NCBI RefSeq assembly: GCF_013415425.1
Contig: NZ_JACBYC010000113.1
Span: 1 to 36,353, forward strand
Length of the DNA stretch: 36,353 nucleotides
Direction of reading: 5' to 3'
Source of the DNA: Gemella sp. GH3
Lineage (GTDB): Bacteria; Bacillota; Bacilli; Staphylococcales; Gemellaceae
Shown here piece after piece: positions 17,970-25,727 of this stretch (positions within the stretch are counted from its first letter, which is position 1; the number at the start of each line of letters is the position of its first letter). Under the pieces are notes generated by a model. That model was given only the letters and a program-made list of their open reading frames with translations, made no database searches and was not told the origin of the DNA. A program made the position numbers and the translations under genes.

Positions 17970-19355
17970 ATGAAAGCTATTATTGTCGGTGGAGGAAAAG
18001 TAGGAGATTTACTCTGCGAAGAACTTTCTCAAACTTTCGATGAAGTAACTCTTATTGAAATAAATGAAAAATTAGCACAAAAAATAATAGAGTTATATGA
18101 CATTCAAGGTATTGTAGGTAGTGGCGCAAATTATAATGTTCTTGATGAAGCTGATGCTGCTAAAGCAGATTTGTTTATAGCTGTTACTGCCAGCGATGAA
18201 ATAAATATTCTGTCATGTATAACTGCTAAGCAAATGGGAGCTAAGTACACTATAGCTCGTGTTAGAAATCCTGAATATACACAGACAAAAGAATTTCTGA
18301 AACATCATTTAGGTATTGATTTAATGCTTAATCCTGAATTTGAAGCTGCTAAACAAATAAATTTCATGCTCAAGTACCCTTCAGCGAATAAAATAGAAAC
18401 CTTTGGTCAGAACAAAGTAAAAATGATTGAAGTTACAATAAGAGAAAATAGTATTTTAAAAGATAAGTCTCTTATAGAAAGTAAAAATATTATAAATTTT
18501 CCTGCTGTTGTCTGCTTAGTAGAAAGAAAAGAAGAAGTAATAGTACCGCGTGGAGATTATACATTTAAAGTTGGAGATAAAGTACATATAACTGCTGATG
18601 ACGTAAACTTAAAAAAATTCTATAAACTTCTTGGTGAAAAAGAAAATGTAGATAAAAAAATAAGATCAACACTTATAATAGGATCTGGAAAATTATCGTA
18701 CTACTTAATCGAATTATTGAAAATGAATAACATTTACATTAAAAACATAGAAATTGACCCTAAAAAAGCTGATAAAATTAGCGATACATTCCCTGATATT
18801 GATGTAATACTAGCTGATGGTAGTGACCGCGATGTTCTTATTGAAGAAGGTATACAAACTTTTGATAGTTGTATAGCTCTTACAGGCCTTGACGAAGAAA
18901 ATATAATTATTAGTCTATATGCAAATAAATTAGGTGTGAAAAAGTCTATCGCCAAAATAAATAGAAATTCATTAACACAAATTGCAGAGGATATAGGACT
19001 CTATTCATTTATAACACCAAAAAGAATAGTTGGAGATATCATAGCAAAACATAGTAAATCTTTACAATGTAGTTCTGAACCCAGTATAGAAAATATTTAT
19101 CGTATAGCTAATAATAAAGTTGAATTAATGGAATTTAAAGTTCTTAAAGAAACAAAACTAACAAATACTCCACTAAAAGACTTGAAAATAAATGAAAATA
19201 TTTTAATAGGATTTATTATTAGAAACAATAATCTTATTTTCCCGAGCGGTGATGATGATATTAGAAAAGATGATAATGTTATTATAATTAACTATCAACA
19301 AAATATTAAAGAATTAGACGATATTCTAAATACAGAGGTATATTATGAATTATAA
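17970..19355 (+). CDS. trkA: Trk potassium uptake regulatory subunit TrkA
   Basis: Cytoplasmic gating subunit of the Trk potassium transporter. It has two tandem RCK units in 461 residues, as in E. coli TrkA (458). The first Rossmann fold has an intact GxGxxG-type loop (IIVGGGKVGDLL, 4-15). The second starts at about residue 231 with IIGSGKLSYYL, where the last glycine is replaced by serine, so its nucleotide binding may differ. Each is followed by a TrkA-C ligand domain. The start follows AAGGAGAACATAGTT. The gene overlaps trkH by 11 bases and shares its promoter. Confidence 0.93.
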   Translation: MKAIIVGGGKVGDLLCEELSQTFDEVTLIEINEKLAQKIIELYDIQGIVGSGANYNVLDEADAAKADLFIAVTASDEINILSCITAKQMGAKYTIARVRNPEYTQTKEFLKHHLGIDLMLNPEFEAAKQINFMLKYPSANKIETFGQNKVKMIEVTIRENSILKDKSLIESKNIINFPAVVCLVERKEEVIVPRGDYTFKVGDKVHITADDVNLKKFYKLLGEKENVDKKIRSTLIIGSGKLSYYLIELLKMNNIYIKNIEIDPKKADKISDTFPDIDVILADGSDRDVLIEEGIQTFDSCIALTGLDEENIIISLYANKLGVKKSIAKINRNSLTQIAEDIGLYSFITPKRIVGDIIAKHSKSLQCSSEPSIENIYRIANNKVELMEFKVLKETKLTNTPLKDLKINENILIGFIIRNNNLIFPSGDDDIRKDDNVIIINYQQNIKELDDILNTEVYYEL

Positions 19356-20802
19356 AATGATATTTTTTGTAATAGGTAAAATGCTAAAATTATTAAGCTT
19401 TTTTTTACTAGTTCCATTGATATGTTCTTTAATATATAAAGAAGATAATAAAATAATATTTTCTTACATATTCACAATAATTATTTCATTATTGCTATAT
19501 TCTATTTTATACGTAACTTGTAACAAAAAAAGAGACAAAAATTTCTATACAAAAGAAGGATTTGTAATAGTTTCTATAACATGGATAATCTACTCTATTT
19601 TGGGATCTATTCCGTTCTTTTTATCTGGATCTATTCCTAATTTTATAGATGCACTATTTGAAACTATCAGTGGTCTAACAACAACTGGCTCATCTATTCT
19701 TACTGATATAGAAATTATGCCTAAAAGTATTTTATTATGGAGAAGCTTCACTCATTTTATAGGTGGTATGGGGGTTATAGTTTTTGCCTTAGCAATTTTA
19801 CCCCGTTCTCCCCATAATATTCACATTATGAAAGCAGAAATTCCTGGTCCTATTTTTGGAAAAGTAGTTTCATCTACGAGAAAAACAGCTGTAATACTAT
19901 ACGGGCTATATATATCTTTAGCTTTAATAATGCTTGTATTATTACTGTTTTCTGAAATAGGATTTTTTGAAAGTATTAATATTACTTTTTCGACAGCTGG
20001 TACTGGGGGATTTGCAACAAAAAACACAGGAATTTCCTATTATAATAATAATTATGTTACTTTTATAGTAACTATATTTATGATTATTTTTTCACTAAAT
20101 CTAAATTTAGTATATTTAGTATTAGCCAAACGCTGTCTTAAACTTTTTAAAAGTGAAGAGTTAATGTGGTTTTTAGGAATAATAGCACTATGTACGTTAG
20201 CAATATTTACTAACATATATTATAGCGCAACTGTTCCTACTGAAAATTTACTCGATGTGTTATTCACAGTAAGTTCTATTATATCCACTACAGGGTTCAC
20301 ATATTTAAACTTTAGTAATTGGACTATGTTCTCTCAAATACTAATTTTATTTTTAATGATATGTGGTGGTTGTGCTGGTGGAACGGCAGGTGGTTTGAAA
20401 ATACCTCGTATAATATTTGTAATAAAAAATACTATAAACTATATAAAAAAATGTATGACACCTAATAAAATAATAAAACTAAAAATAGAAAATAAAACGA
20501 TAGAAAATCCTGAAAAAATTTCTAACTATATATTACTATATTTAATAGTTTTTGCTATATTTAGTGTTATATTATCAATTCAAATCCACGATTTTGAAGA
20601 AATATTTACCGCTGTGCTAAGTACATTAAATAATGTAGGACCTGGTTTTAACAAATTCGGACCTTTAGAAAACTATTCTAATGTACCATATTTTTCTAAA
20701 TTTATATTATCTATATCTATGTTACTGGGACGTTTAGAAATTATACCATTTATAGTATTATTATCAACAAGTACTTGGCGTAGAAGAAATAGCATAAAAT
20801 AA
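19345..20802 (+). CDS. trkH: Trk potassium transporter membrane subunit TrkH
   Basis: Integral membrane potassium channel-like subunit working with TrkA. Four pore-loop filters are visible in order: TTTGSSIL, STAGTGGFATK, STTGFTYL and NNVGPGFN, each ending in a filter glycine. Also present are the CAGGTAGGLKIPR loop and the C-terminal LGRLEIIPF. The 485-residue length with about 10-12 membrane segments fits TrkH. AGAGGT precedes the ATG inside the end of trkA, so translation is likely coupled. It is followed about 70 bp later by a terminator shared with cvpA. Confidence 0.95.
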   Translation: MNYKMIFFVIGKMLKLLSFFLLVPLICSLIYKEDNKIIFSYIFTIIISLLLYSILYVTCNKKRDKNFYTKEGFVIVSITWIIYSILGSIPFFLSGSIPNFIDALFETISGLTTTGSSILTDIEIMPKSILLWRSFTHFIGGMGVIVFALAILPRSPHNIHIMKAEIPGPIFGKVVSSTRKTAVILYGLYISLALIMLVLLLFSEIGFFESINITFSTAGTGGFATKNTGISYYNNNYVTFIVTIFMIIFSLNLNLVYLVLAKRCLKLFKSEELMWFLGIIALCTLAIFTNIYYSATVPTENLLDVLFTVSSIISTTGFTYLNFSNWTMFSQILILFLMICGGCAGGTAGGLKIPRIIFVIKNTINYIKKCMTPNKIIKLKIENKTIENPEKISNYILLYLIVFAIFSVILSIQIHDFEEIFTAVLSTLNNVGPGFNKFGPLENYSNVPYFSKFILSISMLLGRLEIIPFIVLLSTSTWRRRNSIK

Positions 20803-20874
20803 TAATTAATACCCTAAAGTATAATTATCTAAAATATTATATGACCTATTTTATTCAGTAAATTCAAATAAATA

Positions 20875-20909
20875 AAAAGTATGTAAAGTTTAAAGCTTTA
20901 CATACTTTT
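20875..20909. terminator. bidirectional terminator between trkH and cvpA
   Basis: A perfect 14-bp inverted repeat (20875-20888 with 20896-20909; core GTATGTAAAG/CTTTACATAC), 7-base loop, A tract on the left and T tract on the right. It ends trkH and the convergent cvpA, whose stop codon lies in the right arm. Confidence 0.85.
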
Positions 20910-21450
20910 ATTTTATATAATTAAAAAATTCTTCTAATAAAATTTTAGATAAAACAGGTGTTTGTTCAAATATAAAATTAGGAATAGTTGCTTCTAATAC
21001 CATAATATTATGTAAATCAGGACTTATAGGAAGTACGTAAACACAGTAAATACATACAAATAAAACTAAATATACTTCTAAAAATCCAAATATACCGCCT
21101 AGTAATTTATTAGCAGATTTTATAACTGGTAATTTAGTTACTAATCCAATAGTATTTCCTATTGATCTAACAACAAATTGAACTAAAAAGAATATTAAGA
21201 AAAATGATATAACTTTATAATATCCTTCTGAAATATTTAATCCTGATAATGTAGAGCTGAATTGATTAGAAACATCATTACTAGGTATAAACTGAGCTAA
21301 TAATAATGCTAATCTACTACTTAATAAAAATGATATTAAATACCCTACTAAAACAGAAATTATATTAAACAACTGTCTTACAAGTCCTTTTTTATAACCG
21401 CTACTAATACCTAATAATAACAAAGTAACTATTATAATATCTATTATCAT
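20908..21450 (-). CDS. CvpA family membrane protein
   Basis: A 180-residue protein with four hydrophobic segments (roughly 1-17, 28-50, 75-97 and 115-142). The family opening DIIIVTLLLLGISSGYKKGLVRQLFNI is the typical CvpA pattern of a first helix, a glycine-rich turn and a basic loop. CvpA was named for colicin V production; in Gram-positives its role is not well defined, and envelope or stress functions are suspected. An AAAGGA site precedes ATG. It follows the fakA terminator by about 20 bases, so its promoter is unclear and some read-through may supply it. Confidence 0.85.
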   Translation of the reverse strand: MIIDIIIVTLLLLGISSGYKKGLVRQLFNIISVLVGYLISFLLSSRLALLLAQFIPSNDVSNQFSSTLSGLNISEGYYKVISFFLIFFLVQFVVRSIGNTIGLVTKLPVIKSANKLLGGIFGFLEVYLVLFVCIYCVYVLPISPDLHNIMVLEATIPNFIFEQTPVLSKILLEEFFNYIK

Positions 21451-21467
21451 ATTTAAATCCTTTCACA

Positions 21468-21505
21468 AAAAGTGTTGAAAGTAATTTTCTACTATCAACA
21501 CTTTT
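21468..21505 (-). terminator. terminator after fakA
   Basis: An 11-bp stem (21468-21478 with 21495-21505; arm AAAAGTGTTGA) plus an inner AGTA/TACT extension, followed on the minus strand by TTTTTG. It sits just after the fakA stop, in the 60-base gap before cvpA. Confidence 0.75.
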
Positions 21506-21510
21506 GATAA

Positions 21511-23160
21511 CTATTCAATTCCTATTATATAAGGATAAACTGGTTGATGTGATTCTACAATTTCTAGCTCTAAATCGCTGTAATTTTGTTCAACTATATT
21601 TTCAATATATTCTGTAGTTTCTTCATCACTTTCACTTCCTAAATATAACGTTACAATTTCTGAATCTTCATCTATAGATTTTTCCAATAATTGTGATATA
21701 GATTCTTTTATATCTTCATTAGCACAAATTATTTTTCCATCTAGAATACCCATATATTGTGATTCTTTAATTTCAACACCTTGTATATTTGTATCACGAA
21801 CAGCATAAGTTATTTCCAAAGTTTTCACTGTACTAAGTGTACTTTGCATATTATCAAAGTTTTCTTTAGGAGATGCATCTTCATTAAATACCATCAATGA
21901 TGCAATTCCTTGTGGCGCTGTTTTACTTTCTATAACAAAAACATTTTCTTCAGCTAAATCTGCTGCTTGTTTAGCAGCTAATTGAATATTTTTATTATTA
22001 GGAAGTATGTAAATATTTTTAGCATTCACTTTAGTTATAGCTTTCATCATATCTTCTGTTGATGGATTCATTGTTTGACCACCCTCAACAACTACACCAA
22101 CACCTAAAGATTTAAACAGTTTACTCAAACCTTCTCCCATAGATACAGCAATTATTCCATATTCTGTTTTTTCTTTATTAGTTTCCTTTTCAGCCTCTTT
22201 ACGTAGAACTTCTCTGTGTTGCTCTCTCATATTTTCTGATTTAATTTTAATAAGTTCTCCATACTGTTGACCGTAATTAAACACATCTCCTGGTGTTTCA
22301 GTGTGAACATGAGTTTTCGCATATTCACTATCAGCTATAACTAATAATGAATCTCCAAATTTACTTAAATCTTCTCTAAATTTTTCTTCATTAAATTCTT
22401 TTTTATTTTTATCTAATCTAACTGTAAATTCCGTACAGAATCCGTAAACTATATCCTCTGGAGACATAAAATCCATACTGCTATGGTCGTCTTCAAAATT
22501 CATATTAACAATATCAGTTTCTACTTCAGTAAGACCTTCTATCTCTTCTCCTTTTAAAGCAGCTAAAAATCCTTGATAAACACAAACTAATCCTTGACCT
22601 CCAGAATCTACAACTCCTACTTCTTTCAAAATAGGTAATAATTCTGGTGTATTCTTTAGTGATATTTTGGCTGCATTCAAGATAGCTTCCATAACTTCCA
22701 TAACTGATGAAGAATTTTTACTAACCTCTAAGCCTGCTTCTGCAGATTCTCTAGCAACCGTAAGAATTGTACCTTCTACAGGCTTCATAACCGCTTTGTA
22801 TGCTATTTTCACACCATTATCAATAGCTTCAGCAAACTCTAGAGCAGTAATAGTTTCTTTAGATTCTATGTACTGTGACATTCCTCTAAATAATTGAGAT
22901 AAAATTACACCAGAATTCCCTCTAGCTCCCATAAGCAATCCCTTAGAAAAAGATTTTCCTAATTGACCTATATGTGATACTTTATTTGCTCTTGTTTCAG
23001 CCGCACCTGATGACATAGATAAATTCATATTTGTACCAGTATCTCCATCTGGAACTGGAAATACGTTTAATGAATTAATTTTTTCGGCATTTTTTGCTAA
23101 ATTTCTCGCTCCTAAATCTATCATTTGAGCAAAAATTAAACCATCAATTTTATTCACCAC
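21511..23160 (-). CDS. fakA: fatty acid kinase catalytic subunit FakA (YloV)
   Basis: Phosphorylates exogenous fatty acids carried by FakB so they can enter phospholipid synthesis. The N-terminal Dak-like ATP-binding domain has NVFPVPDGDTGTNM at 32-45 (metal ligands D38 and D40) and GARGNSGVILSQLFRG. A middle domain and a C-terminal DegV-like domain follow; 549 residues matches YloV. Two adjacent GTG codons could start it. GGAGG is 7 bases from the second (23157), giving MNKIDG, and 4 from the first (23160). It lies 8 bp after the asp23-like gene, the conserved yloU-yloV pair. FakB is not in this window. Confidence 0.92.
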   Translation of the reverse strand: MVNKIDGLIFAQMIDLGARNLAKNAEKINSLNVFPVPDGDTGTNMNLSMSSGAAETRANKVSHIGQLGKSFSKGLLMGARGNSGVILSQLFRGMSQYIESKETITALEFAEAIDNGVKIAYKAVMKPVEGTILTVARESAEAGLEVSKNSSSVMEVMEAILNAAKISLKNTPELLPILKEVGVVDSGGQGLVCVYQGFLAALKGEEIEGLTEVETDIVNMNFEDDHSSMDFMSPEDIVYGFCTEFTVRLDKNKKEFNEEKFREDLSKFGDSLLVIADSEYAKTHVHTETPGDVFNYGQQYGELIKIKSENMREQHREVLRKEAEKETNKEKTEYGIIAVSMGEGLSKLFKSLGVGVVVEGGQTMNPSTEDMMKAITKVNAKNIYILPNNKNIQLAAKQAADLAEENVFVIESKTAPQGIASLMVFNEDASPKENFDNMQSTLSTVKTLEITYAVRDTNIQGVEIKESQYMGILDGKIICANEDIKESISQLLEKSIDEDSEIVTLYLGSESDEETTEYIENIVEQNYSDLELEIVESHQPVYPYIIGIE

Positions 23161-23168
23161 TAATCCTC

Positions 23169-23531
23169 CTAATTATTAACTACTTTTATACCTTGAATAT
23201 GAATATTAATTCCATCAACTTCCATTCCCAAAGTTTTCTCTATTTGATATTTTACTGTAGATTGTACGTTACTAGCTATCGCAGAAATCTTTGTTCCATA
23301 CATAACTATAATATGCAAATCAATAATTACATTATTATCTTTTCTATTTACTATTATTCCTTTTGAATAATTTTCTTTTTTCAAAATATCTGTTATTCCG
23401 TCTTTTACTTGATTTTTACTTGCCATTCCTACTATACCATAGCAACTGACAGCTGCACCCCCTGCAACTGAAGCAATGACATCATCTGTAATTAAAATTG
23501 TTCCATAATTATTTTTTATTTCAAGAGCCAT
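23169..23531 (-). CDS. Asp23/Gls24 family envelope stress protein (YloU-like)
   Basis: A 120-residue Asp23/Gls24 domain protein, YloU type. The pattern is GTILITDDVIASVAGGAAVSCYGIVGM, then VIIDLHIIVMYGTKI and a C-terminal VDGINIHIQGIKV. Family members are cytoplasmic, often membrane-tethered via AmaP, and linked to envelope stress. Its gene partner fakA follows at 8 bp. The start has AGGAGGTATAAT. Its promoter (23571-23599) is close to consensus. In Bacillus, yloU is divergent from rpmB; rpmB is not here. Confidence 0.9.
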   Translation of the reverse strand: MALEIKNNYGTILITDDVIASVAGGAAVSCYGIVGMASKNQVKDGITDILKKENYSKGIIVNRKDNNVIIDLHIIVMYGTKISAIASNVQSTVKYQIEKTLGMEVDGINIHIQGIKVVNN

Positions 23532-23570
23532 ATTATACCTCCTATAAACAGTTAAATTGGCATAGAAATA

Positions 23571-23599
23571 ATTATACCATTATATAAAAAAAAAATCAA
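23571..23599 (-). promoter_or_regulatory. sigma-A promoter of the asp23-like-fakA operon
   Basis: On the minus strand, TTGATT (23594-23599), a 17-base T-rich spacer, and TATAAT (23571-23576), about 40 bases before the ATG. Confidence 0.85.
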
Positions 23600-23640
23600 T
23601 CTATTAACCATATAGCAACAAATATTCACTACCAAAAATA

Positions 23641-23678
23641 CAATAAAAATAGAAAATGAAATAAAATTCATTTTCTAT
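23641..23678 (-). terminator. terminator after oatA-like gene
   Basis: A perfect 12-bp stem (23649-23660 with 23667-23678; arm ATAGAAAATGAA), 6-base loop, followed on the minus strand by TTTTTATTG. It lies about 50 bases after the oatA stop. Confidence 0.75.
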
Positions 23679-23724
23679 AATGCGTATATAAATATTCTAT
23701 TAACAATTTAATTAAAATTTTTAA

Positions 23725-25590
23725 CTAATTACCGTTGTTATTGTTTTTATTATTTGTATTCTGCTCTTCTGTTTTCTTAAGTTCCAACATTTCTGAAGTT
23801 TCTACTTTATATTTTAAATTATTATTTATTAATTCAACTAACGCTGTTGAGCCAGCATCAGTTAAATGCACTTTATCAGCAGAAAAATATTCTGGGTGAT
23901 CTTTTGATAATGTGTACCAATCTACAATACTCAAATTATTATATTTATCTTTACTGTTTTTCAATACTTCGTTTACTGATTTTTCCCAACTTCTAGGAAC
24001 TTTAACATTAACAAAATAAATATCACTTTTATCAAAAGATTTAATTAATTTATCTAACTGTTCTTCTGTGAAAAGACCATTTGTACCTAATAAAAATATT
24101 ACTGCTGTTTCCGAATTATTTAAATTTTCATATTGTTGAACTACAGTATAAGAATTATAAACCTGTCTACTAACTTTACCATCAACAACTGCTCCAGGAT
24201 ATTCTCCTGAAATTTTATTTCCTATATCTACAGCCAAAGAATCACCAATAACAATTATTTTATTATAAACCTTATTTTCTTCTTTATATTCAGTATTACT
24301 ATCAACTTTAATATTAGAATTATCAGATTTAAATTCTGTTACATTTTCTTTTTTATCAATATCAATAAAGGCTGTTGACAAACCTGGAACACTCTTACCA
24401 AAAAGTCCCATAATAAATAATATTGTCAATGAAACTCCTAAAAAAGCTACTTGCTTTTTCTTATTAGAATTATAAGATTTTAAAGAATTATAGATATTTC
24501 TAATATAGTGTAAAAATCCTTGATATCTTATAGGCATTTCTACAAATTTGTAACTTAAATAAGCTATAACAAATACTAATATAACACGAAGTAAATTTAA
24601 TAAAAGATTAGGATTTCCTATTTCTGATACAGGCGTTGTTAATATCAAAATAGGAAAATGCCATAAATACAAGCTATATGAAAATTTTCCAATATAAACA
24701 AGTGGTTTAAATGATAAAATCCTAGAAATATGTGTATGTTGTTGACCAACCGTTATTATTATTGTTAAAAAAAGTATAGAAAATAATAAAAATCCACCAC
24801 GATAAAGAAACGAGCTATATTCATTAATTATGAACATTGAAACAATAAATAATACTATAGCAATTCTTCCTATCATAGAATACATCATATTAATTTTCGG
24901 AGAAACTTTTCTTTTTAAATTTGACATAGGATAAATTAAAGATCCTAATACACCCACTAATAAAGAGAAAGCTCTCGTATCAGTACCATAATAAACACGA
25001 TTAATATTATTTATATCAAATAAAAATATATGTAAAACTAACGAAATAACAATCAACAATAAGACAACATATTTGAAAGTATTTAAAATTTTTCTATCTT
25101 TATTTCTTAAATTAAATAATATAAAAAGCAAAGGGAAAAACATATAAAATTGTTCTTCTATAGCTAACGACCATAAATGTTTAAACGGACTAACTGCTCC
25201 AAAACTATCAAAATAATCCACTTCATGAAAAATATACCACCAATTGCTTACATAAATATATCCAAATACAGCATCAAGATGACTTTTACTTAATAGTACT
25301 TTATTAAATAAAACTAGTATAATTAAAATAACTGTTATCATTAAATATACAGCTGGTAATAATCTTCTAGCTCTTCTTAAATAAAAATTAGCTAGATTTA
25401 CTCTTTCATTATCTTTAAATTCTTTTATTAAAAGCGAACTTATTAAATATCCAGATAAAACGAAAAATAAATCAACTCCTAAAAACCCCCCTGGTAAATA
25501 GGAAGCACTACAATGATAAATAATTACGGAAATTACCGCTATAGCACGTAAACTATCTATACTAGGAAGATATGAATTTTTCATTTTCAT
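23725..25590 (-). CDS. oatA: OatA-type peptidoglycan O-acetyltransferase
   Basis: Probable two-part enzyme: a membrane acyltransferase-3 domain (about 1-370, ten or more helices) passes acetyl to an extracellular SGNH transferase (about 440-600) acting on muramic acid C6-OH, which gives lysozyme resistance. Seen: SLRAIAVISVIIYH with H26; EEQFYMFFP; FVEMPIRY ending the membrane part; then GDS (S451), LGTNG (N504) and DKVHLT (D572, H575), a full Ser-His-Asp set. The 621-residue length fits OatA. The tail is asparagine-rich. ATG 25590 is chosen because GAGGAGG lies 6 bases upstream; the in-frame TTG in that site is rejected. OatA versus another O-acetyltransferase of the same architecture is not proven. 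Confidence 0.82.
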   Translation of the reverse strand: MKMKNSYLPSIDSLRAIAVISVIIYHCSASYLPGGFLGVDLFFVLSGYLISSLLIKEFKDNERVNLANFYLRRARRLLPAVYLMITVILIILVLFNKVLLSKSHLDAVFGYIYVSNWWYIFHEVDYFDSFGAVSPFKHLWSLAIEEQFYMFFPLLFILFNLRNKDRKILNTFKYVVLLLIVISLVLHIFLFDINNINRVYYGTDTRAFSLLVGVLGSLIYPMSNLKRKVSPKINMMYSMIGRIAIVLFIVSMFIINEYSSFLYRGGFLLFSILFLTIIITVGQQHTHISRILSFKPLVYIGKFSYSLYLWHFPILILTTPVSEIGNPNLLLNLLRVILVFVIAYLSYKFVEMPIRYQGFLHYIRNIYNSLKSYNSNKKKQVAFLGVSLTILFIMGLFGKSVPGLSTAFIDIDKKENVTEFKSDNSNIKVDSNTEYKEENKVYNKIIVIGDSLAVDIGNKISGEYPGAVVDGKVSRQVYNSYTVVQQYENLNNSETAVIFLLGTNGLFTEEQLDKLIKSFDKSDIYFVNVKVPRSWEKSVNEVLKNSKDKYNNLSIVDWYTLSKDHPEYFSADKVHLTDAGSTALVELINNNLKYKVETSEMLELKKTEEQNTNNKNNNNGN

Positions 25591-25596
25591 AAATAA

Positions 25597-25603
25597 CCTC
25601 CTC
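25597..25603 (-). promoter_or_regulatory. oatA Shine-Dalgarno deciding the ATG start
   Basis: GAGGAGG lies 6 bases before ATG 25590. The upstream in-frame TTG begins TTGAGGAGG and is part of the site. Confidence 0.8.
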
Positions 25604-25623
25604 AAATAAAAACTACATTATGT

Positions 25624-25632
25624 ATTATACCA
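25624..25632 (-). promoter_or_regulatory. extended -10 promoter of oatA
   Basis: TGGTATAAT on the minus strand, a consensus hexamer with a TGn extension about 33 bases before the ATG. No clear -35. Confidence 0.5.
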
Positions 25633-25691
25633 AAAAATATAAAAATTTTCTGTTGAAAATATTTATTTAAAACTAAATTATTAAAAAATAA

Positions 25692-25721
25692 TTAAAGGTT
25701 TAGCTGTTACTAAACCTTTAA
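25692..25721 (-). terminator. terminator of the tex operon
   Basis: A 12-bp stem (25692-25703 with 25710-25721; arm TTAAAGGTTTAG) with a 6-base loop and TTATTTTTT on the minus strand beyond, just after the tex stop at 25728. Confidence 0.75.
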
Positions 25722-25727
25722 TAAAAA

